From positions 3,350,001 to 3,414,000 of the forward strand of contig JADJTD010000001.1 in the NCBI GenBank assembly GCA_016711345.1: a DNA stretch of 64,000 nucleotides, written 5' to 3'. Within the stretch, counting starts at the first letter, position 1. Every line of letters begins with the position of its first letter. The position numbers and the translations under genes are program-made. The notes under the pieces are model-generated. The model ran no database searches. It saw only the letters and a list, made by a program, of their open reading frames with translations, and was not told the origin of the DNA. The DNA comes from Chloracidobacterium sp. GTDB taxonomy: Bacteria; Acidobacteriota; Blastocatellia; Pyrinomonadales; Pyrinomonadaceae. Below, piece after piece: positions 53,097 to 60,429 of this stretch.

Positions 53097-53648
53097 TCAG
53101 GCGTGTTCATAAAAGCTGAGAGAGGTCTCGCCTTGTTTTAGGATCCGCCAACGTCGAAGCTGGCCGACTTCGTCGGGCATGTGCTTTTTTGAGTGATGCT
53201 CGACAACGAGAACTCCGTCGTCATTTAGCAAAGTTTTGTTATAACCGAATTCATGAACAACGATCGAGTAATCCGAGTCGTAAGGCGGATCAAAAAAAGC
53301 TATGTCCCAACCGGTCGTGTGTTCGCGTCCGGTAAAATTCTCGGCATCAAGGGCAAGGATTTCAGTGCTTGATTCGGGAACGTCTAGTTTATCGAGATTT
53401 TCTTCTATTAACGCGCAGGACTTTTTTGAACGGTCAACAAATGTCACAAAAGCTGCGCCGCGAGAAAGTGCCTCAATGCCGATCGCACCAGTTCCGGCAC
53501 ATAGATCAAGGAATCGAGTTTCATCATTTATACGCGGAACAAGGATATTGAATAAAGTCTCACGCAGGCGATCCGACGTGGGCCGCGTTTTATTGTCTGC
53601 CGGGCTTTTAAGTACGCGGCCGCGATAAAGGCCAGAGATCACTCGCAT
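53097..53648 (-). CDS. rsmD: 16S rRNA (guanine966-N2)-methyltransferase
   Basis: A 183-residue methyltransferase of the small ribosomal subunit. It opens MRVISGLYRGRVLKSPADN with the RPTSDRLRETLFNIL segment of RsmD. SAM motif is FLDLCAGTGAIGIEALSRGA, and the catalytic DPPY is in AFFDPPYDSDYS. It is of normal length. It precedes the EamA gene and is followed upstream by a hairpin and recG; rsmD often neighbours coaD, but that is not seen here. Confidence 0.94.
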   Translation of the reverse strand: MRVISGLYRGRVLKSPADNKTRPTSDRLRETLFNILVPRINDETRFLDLCAGTGAIGIEALSRGAAFVTFVDRSKKSCALIEENLDKLDVPESSTEILALDAENFTGREHTTGWDIAFFDPPYDSDYSIVVHEFGYNKTLLNDDGVLVVEHHSKKHMPDEVGQLRRWRILKQGETSLSFYEHA

Positions 53649-53661
53649 AAATAGGGATTTT

Positions 53662-53770
53662 TAACGCAAAGACGTCAAGTGGCAAAGACGCAAAGTTAAG
53701 AAGCCATAAAGGTTTTGATCGATCAATCTAATAGATCTTTGCGTCTTTGAACCTTGGCGTCTTTGCATTA
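53662..53770. repeat. CAAAG-family long inverted repeat between recG and rsmD
   Basis: Arms at 53662-53695 and 53737-53770 (34 bases each, such as GCAAAGACGTCAAGTGGC and its near-complement) differ at a handful of positions around a 41-bp loop. It fills nearly all of the gap between the recG stop and the rsmD start. It may end the recG transcript. Confidence 0.85.
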
Positions 53771-53820
53771 AATCCTTCTTCTTACAGTTTAGGGAATCAA
53801 ATTGGTGTGGGCAAAAGTGT

Positions 53821-56130
53821 TTAACCGATGCCGCCTAGCCGCATTTTTCTATCCGAGCGGGCGATCTTAGCCATTTTTGATGTTTCGGGTGAAAGTCGTC
53901 GTTCGGTGAGGTAATGTTCTGCCTCCTTTCGCGCGGCGACGAGTATGTCGAGGTCGCGGACGATGTTGCCGAGACGGAAATTCTGAATGCCCGACTGCCG
54001 CGTTCCAAGTATCTCGCCCTGTCCGCGTATCTCAAGATCTTTTTCGGCGATCTTAAAGCCGTCGGAAGTTGCCTCCATGATGCCAAGACGTTCTTTTGCG
54101 ACCGCTGTCTTTTTAAAATCAGTCAGCAGCACGCAAAAGCTCTGTTCGGCTCCTCGACCGACACGGCCTCGCAATTGATGAAGCTGCGATAGCCCAAACC
54201 GCTCGGCATGTTCGATGACCATCAGCGAAGCATTCGGGACATCCACTCCAACTTCAATGACTGTTGTCGAAACGAGAATATCGAGTTTGCCCGCGACAAA
54301 ATCGTTCATGATCTCTTCTTTCTCTGCCGGCTTCATCTTCCCGTGAAGCAGCCCGACCGTATATTGCGGAAAAATGCTCGTCCGCAGGTCTTCGTACATG
54401 ATCGTCGCCGCTTTGAGGTCCATTTTCTCTGATTCTTCGATGAGCGGATAAACGACGTAAACCTGTCTGCCAAGACGCACTTCACGGTCGATGCCTTTAT
54501 AGACGCCGTGACGTTGGTCCTCACCAAGAACGACAGTTTTTATCGGCGTGCGTCCCGGCGGCAGCTCGTCTATGATCGAAACATCAAGATCGCCGTAAAC
54601 CGTCATCGCCAGCGAACGCGGTATCGGAGTAGCAGTCATCACAAGCACGTCCGGATTGAATCCCAAAGCCCGCAACTGCGCCCGTTGAAGCACTCCAAAG
54701 CGATGCTGCTCATCGATCACAACGAGTCCAAGCCTGTCGAATTTTACGTTGTCCTGAATGATCGCGTGCGTGCCGATCACGAGATTGATTTCACCTGCTG
54801 CTAGTGCCTCATAGACTTTACGCTTAGGGGCAGCTTTTGTGCTGCCGGTAAGCAACTCTGCGCGGTAACCGGAGCCTTCAAATATCGTTTTAGCATTTCG
54901 AAAATGCTGTTCGGCGAGAATTTCGGTCGGTGCCATTAAGGCCGCTTGATATCCGTTTTCCATCGCTGCGAATATTGCGAGAAAGGCGACGATGGTTTTC
55001 CCGCTTCCGACATCACCTTGAATAAGCCGGTTCATCGGTGCGTCAGATTTTAGATCGCTGAATATCTCGCCGATCACTTTTTTCTGAGCATTGGTAAGGG
55101 AGAACGGTAATATCTCCTTAAGCCTTTGTTTGGTGACATCTGATATTTCAATGACGGTGCCTTTTGGTTCCTTTTGTCGTTCGCCACGAAGCAATTGCAT
55201 CGTGAACGACAGCCAGAAAAATTCGTCGAAGATTAGCCTTGTGTGAGCGGCACTGCGAAACATTTCATAATCCGCCGGCGAAGAGTCCACGGGCGGAAAA
55301 TGAATTTCTGCCAAAGCCTGCGCGCGAGTTATTAGATCTTGACGTTCGAGAAGTTCAGCGGGCAAATTCTCGGCTACCGATACGCGGTCAAGATGTTGTA
55401 AGACACTGTGAATAACCTCACGGAGGCGTTTTGTCTGGAACGGCCCGAGTTTGCGATAGATCGGAACCTTGCCGGTATGGATCGTAGCAAGTGCCGGATC
55501 ACCATCGTCTTCCAACAACTCATCCGTGTCAGAAACCCCTCCGCCTTCTATTATGAGTATAGGCTCTGTTAAACCACCCGCTACCGCAGGTGGTTCCGAC
55601 TGCAGTATCTCCAATTCCTCCGGTTTGTTTACCATCAACGAAAACGTGTTACGGCGATCGTCCCAATCCCATTTGCCGTGCGCAACAAAGCGCGTTCCGC
55701 GTGTAAACCGGTCGTGGTAATAGTTGACGATACGTTCAGCTTGTTTTCCTGAGACAAACCATTTAACGATGACCGGCTTTTGCAGTCGCTGCTCGTCCGC
55801 TCCTGTGATCTCAAAAATATAAAGCGGCGGCTGACGCGGCCCGCGATTCTTTCCTACCCGAAGAAAGCCGGAAGTCTTGACGAATATCTCAACCGCGGCT
55901 TCGACGTCGCCGGAAAGTTCGCTGATCTGGACGAAATTTGAACGGTCTTCGTACCGGGCAGGAAAGTAATTGAGCAAGTCTTCAACGGTGACTTTGACAG
56001 GATCGGTCTTGCCTGCAAAACCCGCGACCGCTATCGCCAATTTTCGGGTCATTGCAGGAGAAAGATTTGCTATAAGCGAGCCGGGAATCTCGACAAGTGG
56101 CGTTGATATAGATAATGCCGTTTTCGTCAT
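53821..56130 (-). CDS. recG: ATP-dependent DNA helicase RecG
   Basis: A 769-residue branch-migration helicase that rescues stalled forks and Holliday junctions. The N-terminal wedge/OB part precedes helicase motifs: LIQGDVGSGKTIVAFLA (Walker A), VIDEQHRFGVLQRAQL (DEQH), MTATPIPRSLAMT, then PLIEESEKMDLKAA, VSTTVIEVGVDVPNA and QLRGRVGRG in the second domain. A short in-frame repeat (SEPPAVAGGLTE) lies near residue 185 in a linker. All motifs are intact. It ends in MRLGGIG. Confidence 0.97.
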   Translation of the reverse strand: MTKTALSISTPLVEIPGSLIANLSPAMTRKLAIAVAGFAGKTDPVKVTVEDLLNYFPARYEDRSNFVQISELSGDVEAAVEIFVKTSGFLRVGKNRGPRQPPLYIFEITGADEQRLQKPVIVKWFVSGKQAERIVNYYHDRFTRGTRFVAHGKWDWDDRRNTFSLMVNKPEELEILQSEPPAVAGGLTEPILIIEGGGVSDTDELLEDDGDPALATIHTGKVPIYRKLGPFQTKRLREVIHSVLQHLDRVSVAENLPAELLERQDLITRAQALAEIHFPPVDSSPADYEMFRSAAHTRLIFDEFFWLSFTMQLLRGERQKEPKGTVIEISDVTKQRLKEILPFSLTNAQKKVIGEIFSDLKSDAPMNRLIQGDVGSGKTIVAFLAIFAAMENGYQAALMAPTEILAEQHFRNAKTIFEGSGYRAELLTGSTKAAPKRKVYEALAAGEINLVIGTHAIIQDNVKFDRLGLVVIDEQHRFGVLQRAQLRALGFNPDVLVMTATPIPRSLAMTVYGDLDVSIIDELPPGRTPIKTVVLGEDQRHGVYKGIDREVRLGRQVYVVYPLIEESEKMDLKAATIMYEDLRTSIFPQYTVGLLHGKMKPAEKEEIMNDFVAGKLDILVSTTVIEVGVDVPNASLMVIEHAERFGLSQLHQLRGRVGRGAEQSFCVLLTDFKKTAVAKERLGIMEATSDGFKIAEKDLEIRGQGEILGTRQSGIQNFRLGNIVRDLDILVAARKEAEHYLTERRLSPETSKMAKIARSDRKMRLGGIG
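55570..55605. repeat. PPAVAGG-type palindrome in frame within recG
   Basis: AACCACC...GGTGGTT, with the internal CGCTACCGC, encodes the peptide SEPPAVAGGLTE in the recG frame. This palindrome codes for PPAVAGG, a peptide I have seen at repeat insertions in other bacterial genes. It adds roughly a dozen residues in a region that seems to tolerate them. Confidence 0.7.
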
Positions 56131-56139
56131 GGCTGTCGA

Positions 56140-57039
56140 TCAGATCTTCTTTTTGCTCAAACGATAGATCGCCGTGCCGATGAGCACAGACTCCATTGGC
56201 ATTTCGAGAAATTTCTTGTTTAGCTTTTTGAGGTCCATCAATGATCTGTCGAAGTTATCCGTAAAAAGAATCTCGGCATTTAGTCCGGCACGCTCAAAGG
56301 CTGCCAAGAATTCATGGTGTCGTTTCCTGTTCGGAATGCCTCTATTTGAACCCGTCATCTGCCAAAGCCAATCCGGAAAACGCAAGAACACTCCGGGATC
56401 GCGATAAGAAAACCAGCAATCGTGAGGGCCAAAATCTACACGGTGAAGCCCTACACCGTTATCCGTCAATATCCGTGCATGCACATCCGCAAATGTATCG
56501 ATGTCCGTGATGTGCTCGGCGACCTGAAATGAACATATGAGATCATACCTTCGCGACGTTTGAGCGGACTCAAGCGGGTCGCCGATAAGCTCAAGTCTAG
56601 CTTTTGAATTTTCGGGAAAATGTTCTGCGTCGATAGTTTTGTTCCACGTTAGATTTGGAAAAAAACGTGCCCAATGTTTCTCGATCTCGCGATACCAACT
56701 TTTTGCAGCTTCGCCAAAATAATCCCCAGGAAAGCGGTCGATCACGCAATAGTGATCCGCACCTGCGGCCAATATGCTCAGGCCTGATGTTAGATAATCG
56801 CCCGGGCCGATCTCGCAAACGGACTTTCCTTTTAGATCGCCGGAGTATTCGAGTATCAATCCGAGGCTTCCGAAGGCGTAATTAGTCAGGAACTCATCTA
56901 TGTTCGAATAGGTGGTAGCAGTTTTTGGACGCTTGAGACGCCAGCGACGGAAAGCCGCTGAGCCCATGAGAAAATTCTTTGCTATCTGAACCGCGAGATC
57001 TTTAGCAATATTTAATTGTCCCGATCTAGTTCGTTCCAT
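56140..57039 (-). CDS. class I SAM-dependent methyltransferase
   Basis: A 299-residue protein. SAM motif near residues 73-86 (VCEIGPGDYLTSGL), and a later YDLICSFQVAEHITDIDTFADVHARIL segment. A His/Asp-rich stretch (GLHRVDFGPHDCWFSYRDPG) follows. It resembles methyltransferases found with sugar or polysaccharide genes; the substrate is unknown. Its start overlaps the queuosine-precursor transporter gene by 14 bp, so the two are coupled. Confidence 0.85.
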   Translation of the reverse strand: MERTRSGQLNIAKDLAVQIAKNFLMGSAAFRRWRLKRPKTATTYSNIDEFLTNYAFGSLGLILEYSGDLKGKSVCEIGPGDYLTSGLSILAAGADHYCVIDRFPGDYFGEAAKSWYREIEKHWARFFPNLTWNKTIDAEHFPENSKARLELIGDPLESAQTSRRYDLICSFQVAEHITDIDTFADVHARILTDNGVGLHRVDFGPHDCWFSYRDPGVFLRFPDWLWQMTGSNRGIPNRKRHHEFLAAFERAGLNAEILFTDNFDRSLMDLKKLNKKFLEMPMESVLIGTAIYRLSKKKI

Positions 57040-57745
57040 TGGTCACATCTATAGTAAATGGATTGAAGTTTGTTTCGCTGTCGTAGAAATCTTCGTGTTC
57101 GGCACGTTTCAGAAAGCTAACAATCTTGTAAGTAAATGGCGTCGCCAAAACTTCCCACAGAACCTTGATGATATAGTTGCCTATCATTACGGTGACAACC
57201 TGTTCGTTTGACCATGTTCCCAGAAACGCGATCGGGTAAAAGATCAAGCTATCCACCGCTTCACCTGCGAATGTAGAGCCGATAGTTCGCATCCAAAGGT
57301 ATTTGCCTGCGGTCAGTATTTTCATCTTTGCCAGCACGAACGAATTTACAAATTCACCCGCCCAGAATCCCAAAAGGGAAGCGAGAACGATGCGCCAAGT
57401 CTGTCCAAAGATCAAGCTAACTGCGGCTTGTTGGTCGGCTGACATTGTTGTAGCGGCAGGCAGGCTTGTCACGACATACGACATTAGCGAAGCAAAGATC
57501 AACGCAGCAAAACCGGCCCAGATCACCTTTCGCGAACGAGCGTAGCCGTAAACTTCGGTCAAAATATCGCCGAAAAGATAGCTGAGCGGGAAAAATAAGA
57601 CGCCGGTGCCGTAAATATATTCGCCGATCAAGGGTAGATCTACCGACGATACCTTATGCACTCCGATAAGGTTGGAACACAGCAAAACCGCGACAAATGC
57701 CGCCATTATCAGGTCAAAGTAGCGATACTGCCTTGGTGCTGCCAT
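57026..57745 (-). CDS. queuosine precursor transporter, YhhQ family
   Basis: A 239-residue membrane protein with about six to seven helices. Family features: FFPLSYLFGDILTEVYGYARSRKVIW and IGSTFAGEAVDSLIFYPIAFLG, LWEVLATPFTYKIVSFLKRAE. This matches the YhhQ/QPTR family that imports preQ0/preQ1 or queuine-type bases. No preQ1 riboswitch was seen upstream; the region ahead holds the rpsT terminator. Whether the organism makes or only salvages queuosine cannot be told here. Confidence 0.93.
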   Translation of the reverse strand: MAAPRQYRYFDLIMAAFVAVLLCSNLIGVHKVSSVDLPLIGEYIYGTGVLFFPLSYLFGDILTEVYGYARSRKVIWAGFAALIFASLMSYVVTSLPAATTMSADQQAAVSLIFGQTWRIVLASLLGFWAGEFVNSFVLAKMKILTAGKYLWMRTIGSTFAGEAVDSLIFYPIAFLGTWSNEQVVTVMIGNYIIKVLWEVLATPFTYKIVSFLKRAEHEDFYDSETNFNPFTIDVTNGTN

Positions 57746-57762
57746 TTCCAGTGGATTGTAAC

Positions 57763-57801
57763 AAAAAAATGGAAGCTGACGCCTGTTTCAGGCCGCTTCC
57801 A
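57763..57801 (-). terminator. intrinsic terminator of rpsT
   Basis: On the minus strand TGGAAGC and GCTTCCA form a stem with an internal GGCCTGAAACAGGC-type second stem, followed by seven T residues. It lies 28 bp after the rpsT stop and ends that transcript. Confidence 0.85.
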
Positions 57802-57828
57802 CATTTTTGTTTGAAAAACTAACGATCT

Positions 57829-58092
57829 CTAGGCGAGTTCTGCAACGTGCCTTGTCAGACGCGATTTATATCTCGCTGCTGTGTTTTTATGAATAATTCC
57901 TTTATTTACCGCCTTATCGATCAACGAAACGGTCGGATTCAGCAACTCGGTACTCTCCGATTTGTTATGCGTTGCTAACGATGTACGCAGCTTTTTGATC
58001 TGCGTGCGCAATTTGCTGCGGTTGTTGCGGTTGATCTCTTTGCGTCTCGCATTTTGCCTGACGCGCTTTTCTGCTGATTTATGATTAGCCAT
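57829..58092 (-). CDS. rpsT: 30S ribosomal protein S20
   Basis: An 87-residue ribosomal protein. MANHKSAEKRVRQNARRKEINRNNRS is the standard opening, rich in basic residues, and the ending IIHKNTAARYKSRLTRHV is also diagnostic. It binds 16S rRNA early in 30S assembly. The gene has its own terminator and is monocistronic as usual. Confidence 0.98.
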   Translation of the reverse strand: MANHKSAEKRVRQNARRKEINRNNRSKLRTQIKKLRTSLATHNKSESTELLNPTVSLIDKAVNKGIIHKNTAARYKSRLTRHVAELA

Positions 58093-58171
58093 CTTTATTC
58101 AATATCCCGTTAGGACGAACTCAAAATTTTATAGCCTCGGCATGGTTTTGTCAAACGCCGCCGCCGATTCA

Positions 58172-58987
58172 TCAACCCTCAAAGCGATAAGTAACTGAGT
58201 GTATCATATCCACAAACAGAGTAATTATGGGCGGATAAAATATAAATTCCGGCTTCAATTCGGCCGAGAACATCATTGGCGAAAGATCGGCAGCAAAGTG
58301 GACCTGTGTTCCAATAAGAAAGCCGATGCCGATGCATACAAAAAATCCTCCGATCAGTGCCGCCGCGACGGCATATTGTGAGCGTCGCGGTTCCTGCCGC
58401 ACATTGCCATCTAAAATGGAGTCGTGGATGCTGTCATCAGATTCTGTATATCGGTCAAATCCCTCGCGAATTCGCCCAATAAGATGAATAATTCCAGCGA
58501 CGAACAAAGAAACGATCACAATGTTGCCGATCACGCCCGCTTGAGCAAAAAATTGCGGGCGAAGAGCCGTTACGAGCACGGTTGAAAAGAGGAACGAAAC
58601 CAGTGGGAAAATAGCCCTTTGAAACGCCGTTGATTCGCGGCGTTCCTCTTCCATCATGCGGTCTATAATGTCGTTATAACGCTTTTCATAGACCATTTGC
58701 CGCCACCGCAGTGCATGGCGATTGGACGAATTAAAAAGCGAATCTGAAAAGTCGTTGCCGTTACCATTGAACTGCTGCTGCAATATTCGCTGGTCGTATT
58801 TTGCACGCTCTTTGGAATTTCCGAGTATTTCCCAGGCTTCTGCGATAGCCGCGAATTTCAGGGCCGTTTCCTCAGAGCCTGTTTTGCTGTCGGGGTGAAG
58901 TTTGCGCGCGAGACGGCGATAGGCCGATTTGATCTCGGCCTTTGATGCCTTTGGTGACACTTTCAAAATGTCGTAGTAATTCACCAT
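58172..58987 (-). CDS. J-domain protein with C-terminal membrane segments
   Basis: A 271-residue protein. The N-terminal J domain (residues 1-65) has YYDILKVSPKASKAEIKSAYRRLARKLHPDSK, with the HPD tripeptide needed to stimulate DnaK ATPase. Four likely membrane helices follow (about 125-190 and 210-260), giving a membrane-anchored J-domain co-chaperone. It lacks the DnaJ zinc domain, so it is not DnaJ itself. The client is unknown. Confidence 0.9.
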   Translation of the reverse strand: MVNYYDILKVSPKASKAEIKSAYRRLARKLHPDSKTGSEETALKFAAIAEAWEILGNSKERAKYDQRILQQQFNGNGNDFSDSLFNSSNRHALRWRQMVYEKRYNDIIDRMMEEERRESTAFQRAIFPLVSFLFSTVLVTALRPQFFAQAGVIGNIVIVSLFVAGIIHLIGRIREGFDRYTESDDSIHDSILDGNVRQEPRRSQYAVAAALIGGFFVCIGIGFLIGTQVHFAADLSPMMFSAELKPEFIFYPPIITLFVDMIHSVTYRFEG

Positions 58988-59072
58988 CGAAGAGGAACTG
59001 TTTGGAGAGCAAAATATCCGGCGAAGCGAAGACGATAGTCCTCAAACAACAAAATTATAGCATAATGCGGAG

Positions 59073-59136
59073 GCCCGCACGTGAGTAAGGGCGAAACACT
59101 CAACGTTGAATGTTCCGCCCTTACTCACGTGCAGGC
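59073..59136. repeat. REP-like inverted pair, third locus
   Basis: GCCCGCACGTGAGTAAGGGC (59073-59092) and its inverted partner ending at 59136 (24 of 26 arm positions match) surround a short loop CTCAACGTTGAA. The repeat lies 13 bp past the exbD stop and before the J-domain gene start. It shares its core with 644-673 and 25411-25484. Confidence 0.9.
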
Positions 59137-59149
59137 TTTCGCACTTTCC

Positions 59150-59614
59150 TCAATCGAGATCATCGATCTGAAGGCTAATGGGATAGGATCCGGCCAATTT
59201 TACTGCATCCAAAACACTGGCTACGCTGCCGTAATCGAGGGTGCGCGGGGCTTTAATAAAAACGGTGCGCTCGATGCGGTCGTTTGTAGGGCGGTTTGGG
59301 TCGTCAGCGAATGACGCTGACACATTGCCGTTAGCTATCCGTTCAGCAAATACGTTTTTAAGGCGGTCGATCAGTTTTGTCGAGTCACTGACGTTTCCCA
59401 TTTCTGTCTCTTTGTTCAGTTTCAACGAGGAGTCTGCACCGATGAATACAATGAGGGTATCGGGATGTGGAGTGATAGGACCGTCATAAGTTGGTTCTGA
59501 AGGAATGCGTGCCTTGAAGCTGCTCGGTTTCAACGGCGCAACCACCATGAAAATAATAAGCAGTACCAGCAAGACATCTATCAGCGGTGTGACGTTTATG
59601 TGAGGTGTGTTCAT
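59150..59614 (-). CDS. ExbD/TolR family biopolymer transport protein
   Basis: A 154-residue inner-membrane protein. It opens with NTPHINVTPLIDVLLVLLIIFMVVAPL, the single helix with the conserved Asp of ExbD/TolR. A periplasmic domain follows. ExbD works with ExbB and TonB to use the proton motive force, but no exbB is adjacent here. The usual partner gene is therefore elsewhere. Confidence 0.93.
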   Translation of the reverse strand: MNTPHINVTPLIDVLLVLLIIFMVVAPLKPSSFKARIPSEPTYDGPITPHPDTLIVFIGADSSLKLNKETEMGNVSDSTKLIDRLKNVFAERIANGNVSASFADDPNRPTNDRIERTVFIKAPRTLDYGSVASVLDAVKLAGSYPISLQIDDLD

Positions 59615-59718
59615 CGGTGTTCTCCTTTTTTGTTCTCTGGAGATTTAGACACCGTTGAATCGAACTTTGTTCCCAATTTCGCTGCGTTTGTGGCCTTGCA
59701 GAAATAATTCTGAAAAAA

Positions 59719-59757
59719 ATCGCAGAATCGCGGTTTCTGACACGAGTCTCTTATGTT
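59719..59757. repeat. flanking repeat at the brn locus, left copy
   Basis: ATCGCA(G/A)AAT, then TCTGACACGAGTCTCTT; the same 39-bp arrangement, imperfect, recurs at 60386-60424 in the same orientation. The two copies flank brnA and the dead brnT. The core TCTGACACC-type sequence resembles ends of REP-associated elements, but this is a resemblance only. Confidence 0.65.
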
Positions 59758-59767
59758 GACATACGGC

Positions 59768-60064
59768 CTAATCAGCCCTTTTGCTCACTGAATCTTCGAG
59801 TAATTCGTGAAGCAATGTTTGGTATGGAGTGCCTTGTTTTGCTGCAAGTTTGCGTATTCTCGAAAGCAAACTTGGCGCGATCCTGAAAGCTATCAGATGC
59901 TTTGCGTTTCCGGTTGACGGACGCCCGATCCTGACTGCTCTTTTCAGCTCCTCGGTAGTTGATTCGGGAATATCCGAAAAATCAATATCACTATCCTTGA
60001 TATGCTTTGCCCTCTCTTTCAGACGCGCGCCTCGCGCTGATGATACGGGTTGTTTCTTTGCCAT
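59768..60064 (-). CDS. brnA: BrnA-like antitoxin
   Basis: A 98-residue antitoxin. A charged N-terminal part contains a DSDIDFSDIPESTTEELKRAVRIGRP segment. The C-terminal ribbon-helix-helix-like part (IAFRIAPSLLSRIRKLAAKQGTPYQTLLHELLEDSVSK) resembles BrnA/CopG antitoxins. BrnA neutralises BrnT and represses the operon. The partner lies just upstream as a broken gene, so the antitoxin is probably an orphan now. Confidence 0.85.
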   Translation of the reverse strand: MAKKQPVSSARGARLKERAKHIKDSDIDFSDIPESTTEELKRAVRIGRPSTGNAKHLIAFRIAPSLLSRIRKLAAKQGTPYQTLLHELLEDSVSKRAD

Positions 60065-60067
60065 TTT

Positions 60068-60272
60068 TCAAACTCCTTGTTGTATAAACGATCATCAAGA
60101 TCCTATCGAGCCCCGATCTCGCCAATCGTTTTCGTCTATTCTCAACCTGAGAGTGTTGCCGATCCTCCCAATCAAGTCCATTTTCGTCGTCAAAGGCCGT
60201 GACAGCTTCCTAAAACGATACTCCGTGTTTATCAAAGTTCAGTATCGCCTTTCGAATGTCCCAGCTAAACAT
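60068..60272 (-). pseudogene. brnT: brnT toxin remnant
   Basis: Reading the minus strand from ATG 60272 gives MFSWDIRKAILNFDKHGVSF, then an in-frame TAG at codon 21 (60210-60212), then EAVTAFDDENGLDW... RILMIVYTTRS, which matches BrnT order (W-D-x-K-A-x-x-N...KHGVSF-EA...F-DD). The usual C-terminal IRIISARKA... part is missing and the frame runs into the brnA start. The toxin is thus inactivated by a stop codon and a C-terminal truncation. A TGTATATACA palindrome (60280-60289) upstream may be the old operator. Confidence 0.85.
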
Positions 60273-60385
60273 ACATTACTGTATATACACTAAATAGATG
60301 GTTTTGTCACTAAAGATCTAAGGATGTTACGCTTTGCACTAACGATGCGAGGGCTTGCGTTGACGATGTTTCTCAGCACATCATA

Positions 60386-60424
60386 GATCGCAAAATTGCA
60401 GTGTCTGACACCAGTCTCTTGTTC
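60386..60424. repeat. flanking repeat at the brn locus, right copy
   Basis: ATCGCAAAATTGCAG, then TGTCTGACACCAGTCTCTT, an imperfect direct copy of 59719-59757. It lies five bases beyond the 3' end of the CSLREA gene (minus strand) and outside the brnT remnant. Confidence 0.65.
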
Positions 60425-60429
60425 TAAAT

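Noticed and set aside
57746..57828. Possible preQ1 riboswitch ahead of the queuosine transporter
   Set aside because: The only structure there is the rpsT terminator; no C-rich loop or A-rich tail of a preQ1 aptamer is present.
60301..60385. Further toxin-gene fragment upstream of brnT
   Set aside because: No frame continues the BrnT pattern beyond the ATG at 60272.
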